From an uncultured SAR116 cluster alpha proteobacterium (GTDB lineage: Bacteria; Pseudomonadota; Alphaproteobacteria; Puniceispirillales; Marisalimonadaceae): 64,000 nt of DNA. The stretch spans positions 1 through 64,000 of the forward strand of contig CACJJL010000011.1 of NCBI GenBank assembly GCA_902593735.1, given 5' to 3'. A program made the translations under genes and the position numbers. Positions 61,236-64,000 of this stretch are shown here, piece by piece (the first letter of the stretch is position 1; every line of letters begins with the position of its first letter). The notes beneath the pieces were generated by a model, which was not told the DNA's origin, did not search any database, and was given only the letters and a program-made list of their open reading frames with translations.

Positions 61236-62078
61236 CTACTCTGCAAGTTTTTTAGCTTCTTTAACTTCCTCAATTGTTTTAGCATCTTTAAAAATACTTT
61301 TTAACCATTTCTTACAATCCTCTATTTTTTTTGGTTCAGCTATAAATTCCTGTCCTCTCCCAACAACATTAACACTATCTTTTTCCCATCTTTTTTTATC
61401 TTTATGATAAGTCATACCACAGCCACCATGAACAGGATTAAGCCATTTAGGACACTTCCAAATAGATTTTTTAATTGATGGATTAATACTTAAATTTGTT
61501 TTATCCGATGCCTTAAATTTACCAAAACCATAATAGCTGTCTATACCAAAAATACTTAATTTTTCACTTGCCAAATAAAGAGTATTATTTACTTTCCAAT
61601 GCCCAATAGTATGAGGATGAGACATGGAATTTGGTTTTGTTTTTAAATACCAACTTGGATCTTTTCCAAAACGAATAATCCTACCAATTTGAAGCCATCC
61701 AAAAAATCTATAATGTCCAGGATTCTCTTTTGAGAAAAATGTCTTTTTGTCAATTGTAATTGTCTCTCTAAACCACCACCAAAATAAAAAAAGATCACCA
61801 ATATTTACATCATTATTTTCTAAATGTGTTTGTGCTGCTCCAACCTGTCCAAACTCTCCGTAATTTAAGTTTGGATCAAAATGACAAGTATCTGTTGGGC
61901 TAATTTTTCCATTTGACAACTCTTTTATATCTTTACCCAATCCAAGATGATTGTAGGTTGTAAGGGTATTCTTATTAGAAGGTATAGGAAAGCTAATGAG
62001 GTTCTCTTCTCTTTTAATACTTGGCATTCCGCCAGTAATACTGTCAAAACCTTTTCTACTAAATATAATCTTTGTCAT
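61236..62078 (-). CDS. Nmad3-like (nucleotide modification associated domain 3) protein
   Basis: The 280-residue protein shows the pattern I associate with Nmad3: FSRKGFDSITGGMPS at the N-terminus (SRKGFDS at 7-13), HFDPNL (66-71), VGAAQTHLE (79-87), GDLFLFWWWFRE (94-105), GWLQIG (127-132) and RGQEF (251-255). Nmad families were described computationally alongside phage and bacterial DNA hypermodification systems, and their biochemistry is unclear. Here there is no methylase, glycosyltransferase or other modification gene next to it. It is isolated, beside tRNA-Ser, suggesting acquisition. The family call is from memory of motifs. Confidence 0.6.
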   Translation of the reverse strand: MTKIIFSRKGFDSITGGMPSIKREENLISFPIPSNKNTLTTYNHLGLGKDIKELSNGKISPTDTCHFDPNLNYGEFGQVGAAQTHLENNDVNIGDLFLFWWWFRETITIDKKTFFSKENPGHYRFFGWLQIGRIIRFGKDPSWYLKTKPNSMSHPHTIGHWKVNNTLYLASEKLSIFGIDSYYGFGKFKASDKTNLSINPSIKKSIWKCPKWLNPVHGGCGMTYHKDKKRWEKDSVNVVGRGQEFIAEPKKIEDCKKWLKSIFKDAKTIEEVKEAKKLAE

Positions 62079-62273
62079 AAGTTTAATATAACTTTAACTT
62101 TTACAATAATGTATTTTTTTATTTTTAGTACGCAATCTCTGTCACTCAATTTTACTTTAGGTTGAATCAGACAACAAGGAACAACTTAGAAACTAAGTAA
62201 TTGTAAGTTATTGTAATTTATAGATAATTTATTGCAACTTTTTACTTATTAGTTATATCAGATTTTAGGAATA

Positions 62274-62363
62274 TGGCGGATGGGGTGGGATTCGAACCCA
62301 CGGAAGGCTTTCACCTTCGCCGGTTTTCAAGACCGGTACTTTCAACCACTCAGTCACCCATCC
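62274..62363 (-). tRNA. tRNA-Ser (anticodon UGA)
   Basis: The minus strand folds as a class II tRNA. The acceptor GGATGGG (62357-62363) pairs with CCCATCC, the anticodon stem CCGGT/ACCGG surrounds loop CTTGAAA with anticodon TGA, a long variable arm (GCGAAGGTGAAAGCCTTCC) follows, and the T loop is GGTTCGAATCC. CCA is encoded (62274-62276). It reads UCN serine codons, mainly UCA. It flanks the accessory stretch to its left. Confidence 0.97.
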
Positions 62364-62505
62364 TTATTTTCGATATTTAAACCAGGTTAATTATGAAGGC
62401 AAGTTATAATTTTATTATAATAGATTTAATTATTTTTAAATAATTAGTTTTAAACTTTTTTAAAATTAAGTTATTAATAGATTGTTAGAAACGGGGGTAT
62501 TGATA

Positions 62506-63480
62506 ATGAGATTTTTAAAAATTTTAAAAATATTACTTGTTTTAATTACTGGTTCATTTTTAACAATATCAAGCTTTGCAGATGATAAGTTTAACTCAAT
62601 TGTTTTAAAAATATCTAAAGAGGCAAAAGAAAAAGGTATATCTGAAAACATTATAGACCAATTTAAGAAGAAAACAAAATTTATAAAAAGAGTAGTTGAG
62701 CTTGATAAATCACAACCTGAATTTAAATTAACTTTAGATCAATATATTTCAAAAGTTGTCACAAAGGCACGAATTAAAAAGGCTAATCAAAAATATAAAC
62801 AAAATAAAATCTTACTAGATAAAATAGGTTTAAATTTTGGTGTACAACCCAGATTTCTAGTTGCGTTATGGGGTATTGAAACTGATTTTGGAAGATTGAC
62901 TGGCGGATTTTCTGTCATGTCTGCTCTAACTACTTTAGTTTATGATGGAAGAAGATATGATTACTTTAAAAAAGAACTATTAAATGCATTAAAAATTGTT
63001 AATGAAGGTCATATAACCATTAATGAAATGACAGGTTCGTGGGCTGGAGCAATGGGTCAATGCCAATTCATGCCATCAAGTTTTATTAATTATGCAACTG
63101 ATTGGGACAAGGATGGAACAAAAAATATCTGGACATCTAAATCAGATGTATTTGCGTCCGCAGCAAATTATTTACAAAAAGTTGGTTGGTCTAATAAAAT
63201 CACTTGGGGAAGAAAAGTTTACATTGGGAATTATAAAGGCGACATTAATGATACAAGTTATCATCTGTTAAGTTATTGGTCTTCATCTGGTGTTTTGAGA
63301 TCAAACAAAAAAGATTTACCAAAAAACATTATAAAAGCAAGACTAATTATACCCAAAAATTATAAAAATTATGGTTATCTGGTATATAAAAATTTTGACT
63401 CGCTTTTAAATTGGAATCGTTCAAACTTTTTTGCCATATCTGTTGGAATATTATCGGATACAATAAAAGAAAATAGTTAG
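62506..63480 (+). CDS. MltB-type lytic murein transglycosylase
   Basis: The enzyme cleaves peptidoglycan glycan strands to anhydromuropeptides. From the ATG at 62506 it has 324 residues: a signal peptide (MRFLKILKILL to about SSFA, residue 24), then the SLT_2 catalytic domain with LWGIETDFGRLTGGF (catalytic Glu), GSWAGAMGQCQFMPSS and DWDKDGTKNIW. A start eight codons upstream (62482) would place polar residues before the signal. GGGGG at about 62491-62495 may be its ribosome binding site. No C-terminal peptidoglycan-binding domain is seen. Confidence 0.93.
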   Translation: MRFLKILKILLVLITGSFLTISSFADDKFNSIVLKISKEAKEKGISENIIDQFKKKTKFIKRVVELDKSQPEFKLTLDQYISKVVTKARIKKANQKYKQNKILLDKIGLNFGVQPRFLVALWGIETDFGRLTGGFSVMSALTTLVYDGRRYDYFKKELLNALKIVNEGHITINEMTGSWAGAMGQCQFMPSSFINYATDWDKDGTKNIWTSKSDVFASAANYLQKVGWSNKITWGRKVYIGNYKGDINDTSYHLLSYWSSSGVLRSNKKDLPKNIIKARLIIPKNYKNYGYLVYKNFDSLLNWNRSNFFAISVGILSDTIKENS

Positions 63481-64000
63481 ATGTTTTATTTAATTAATAA
63501 ATTACATAATTTAAATACATCAAAATATAAAATTTTATTTTTGTTATTAATTATGTCCATCTTGCAAAGTTGTACTTCAAGCATTGAAGTAGCTGCAACA
63601 TTAGGGAAAAAATATATAATTCCAAAAGAAGATCAAAAACAAATAGCTAATCCCATTTATAAAATAGGTAAAAAATATAATGTAGCAGGAAAATTTTATT
63701 ATCCAAAAAGAGATCTTAATTATAATAAAACTGGTATAGCATCATGGTATGGTCCAAAATTTCATGGTAAGTTAACAGCTAATGGTGAAATATATAATCA
63801 AAATGCTCTTACAGCAGCCCATAAAACTTTACCAATGCCAAGTGCCGTTAAAGTCACCAATTTAGAAAATAATAAATCTATCGTCCTCAGAATAAATGAT
63901 AGAGGTCCTTTCGTTAATGATAGGATAATAGATTTATCATCAAAAGCCGCAGAAATTTTGGACCTTAAGATAAAAGGGACCGGTTTAGTAAGAGTTAAAC
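63481..64000 (+). CDS. rlpA: RlpA-family lipoprotein (3' end cut by window)
   Basis: RlpA proteins are septal lipoproteins, and some are lytic transglycosylases acting on denuded glycan. The ATG lies directly after the mltB stop. A hydrophobic signal leads to a lipobox ending ILQSC (bases about 63556-63570). The double-psi beta-barrel motifs follow: GIASWYGPKFHGKLTANGE, ALTAAHKTLP and INDRGPFVNDRIIDLS. About 173 residues are visible, and any C-terminal SPOR domain lies outside. Pairing with an MltB gene suggests joint work on peptidoglycan. Confidence 0.93.
   Translation, partial: MFYLINKLHNLNTSKYKILFLLLIMSILQSCTSSIEVAATLGKKYIIPKEDQKQIANPIYKIGKKYNVAGKFYYPKRDLNYNKTGIASWYGPKFHGKLTANGEIYNQNALTAAHKTLPMPSAVKVTNLENNKSIVLRINDRGPFVNDRIIDLSSKAAEILDLKIKGTGLVRVK

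Noticed and set aside
61177-61407. Plus-strand frame of 76 codons
   Set aside because: It overlaps the end of the Nmad3-like gene on the other strand, has biased hydrophobic composition typical of an antisense shadow, and no ribosome binding site.
59536-62273. Duplicate of the tRNA-Ser 3' end as an attachment site
   Set aside because: I looked for a second copy of the T-arm/acceptor sequence to the left of the tRNA and found none. No integrase gene is present either.
62427-62446. AT inverted repeat as a terminator
   Set aside because: It lies between a divergent tRNA and mltB, so no transcript should end there. It has no G-C pairs, and the two-base centre is a poor loop.

Overview
The window is a continuous stretch of an AT-rich (by eye about 30% GC), gene-dense alphaproteobacterial chromosome. 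The evidence is the gene order. The runs glyA-nrdR-ribD-ribE-ribBX-ribH-nusB-thiL, bamE/CBP3-plsX-fabH-ihfA-merR, tpiA-secG-pyrG-kdsA-eno-ftsB-pdhA-pdhB-pdhC-lpd-lipA-ratA-cinA-ispDF, ntrB-ntrC-ntrY-ntrX-trkA-dat-hflX and recG/sdhE-mfd are typical of Rhodospirillales-like alphaproteobacteria. The IspDF fusion, the lipoyl domain on PDH E1 beta, NtrY/NtrX and a CBP3-type bc1 chaperone point the same way. Short intergenic gaps, low GC and a Na+-pumping NADH dehydrogenase suggest a streamlined marine lineage. A closer name (for example the HIMB59/AEGEAN-169 or SAR11-like groups) would be a guess.

Layout. 1-5817: nqrABCDEF, the Na+-translocating NADH:quinone oxidoreductase, with only the first few codons of nqrA missing. 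5891-7600: a long, intact but strongly degenerate NuoL/ND5-like gene, placed just before birA-coaX-rnj-DUF1467, where relatives carry nuoL-nuoM-nuoN. 11184-18128: rpiB, glyA, nrdR, riboflavin genes, nusB, thiL. 18125-22003: bamE diverging from a CBP3-like chaperone gene, then fatty-acid/phospholipid genes (plsX, fabH), ihfA and merR. 22000-36211: ppiD, then a long run of central carbon, envelope and pyruvate dehydrogenase genes ending in lipA, ratA and cinA. 36674-44145: ispDF and the two nitrogen-type two-component systems. 44170-57118: trkA, dat, hflX, an IMPase-family phosphatase, an SDR, mazG, a DUF502 protein, recG, sdhE, mfd and a small lipoprotein. 57184-62078: an accessory stretch (glyoxalase I, a 3-hydroxyaspartate-aldolase-like enzyme, a flavin reductase, a PNPOx-like protein and an Nmad3-like DNA-modification-associated protein) with two gaps of more than 500 bases. 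62274-62363: tRNA-Ser(UGA). 62506-64000: an MltB-type lytic transglycosylase gene and a partial rlpA.

How it fits together. Nqr oxidises NADH and pumps Na+. The NuoL-like protein keeps the family fold motifs but has lost the ionisable residues of the ion channel, which suggests that a complex I locus was replaced by nqr and left a relic or repurposed subunit. Enolase, the PDH complex and LipA link lower glycolysis to acetyl-CoA. Both NtrC and NtrX lack the sigma-54-contacting GAFTGA loop, and NtrC also has a broken Walker B, so sigma-54-dependent control is unlikely here.

Sequence-quality caution. ntrY, the DUF502 gene and mfd are each broken by a single-base frameshift in or beside a T run, and fabH has no conventional start codon in the right frame. 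Homopolymer indels in the assembly are the simplest common cause for the first three. fabH may be a genuine AUU start.
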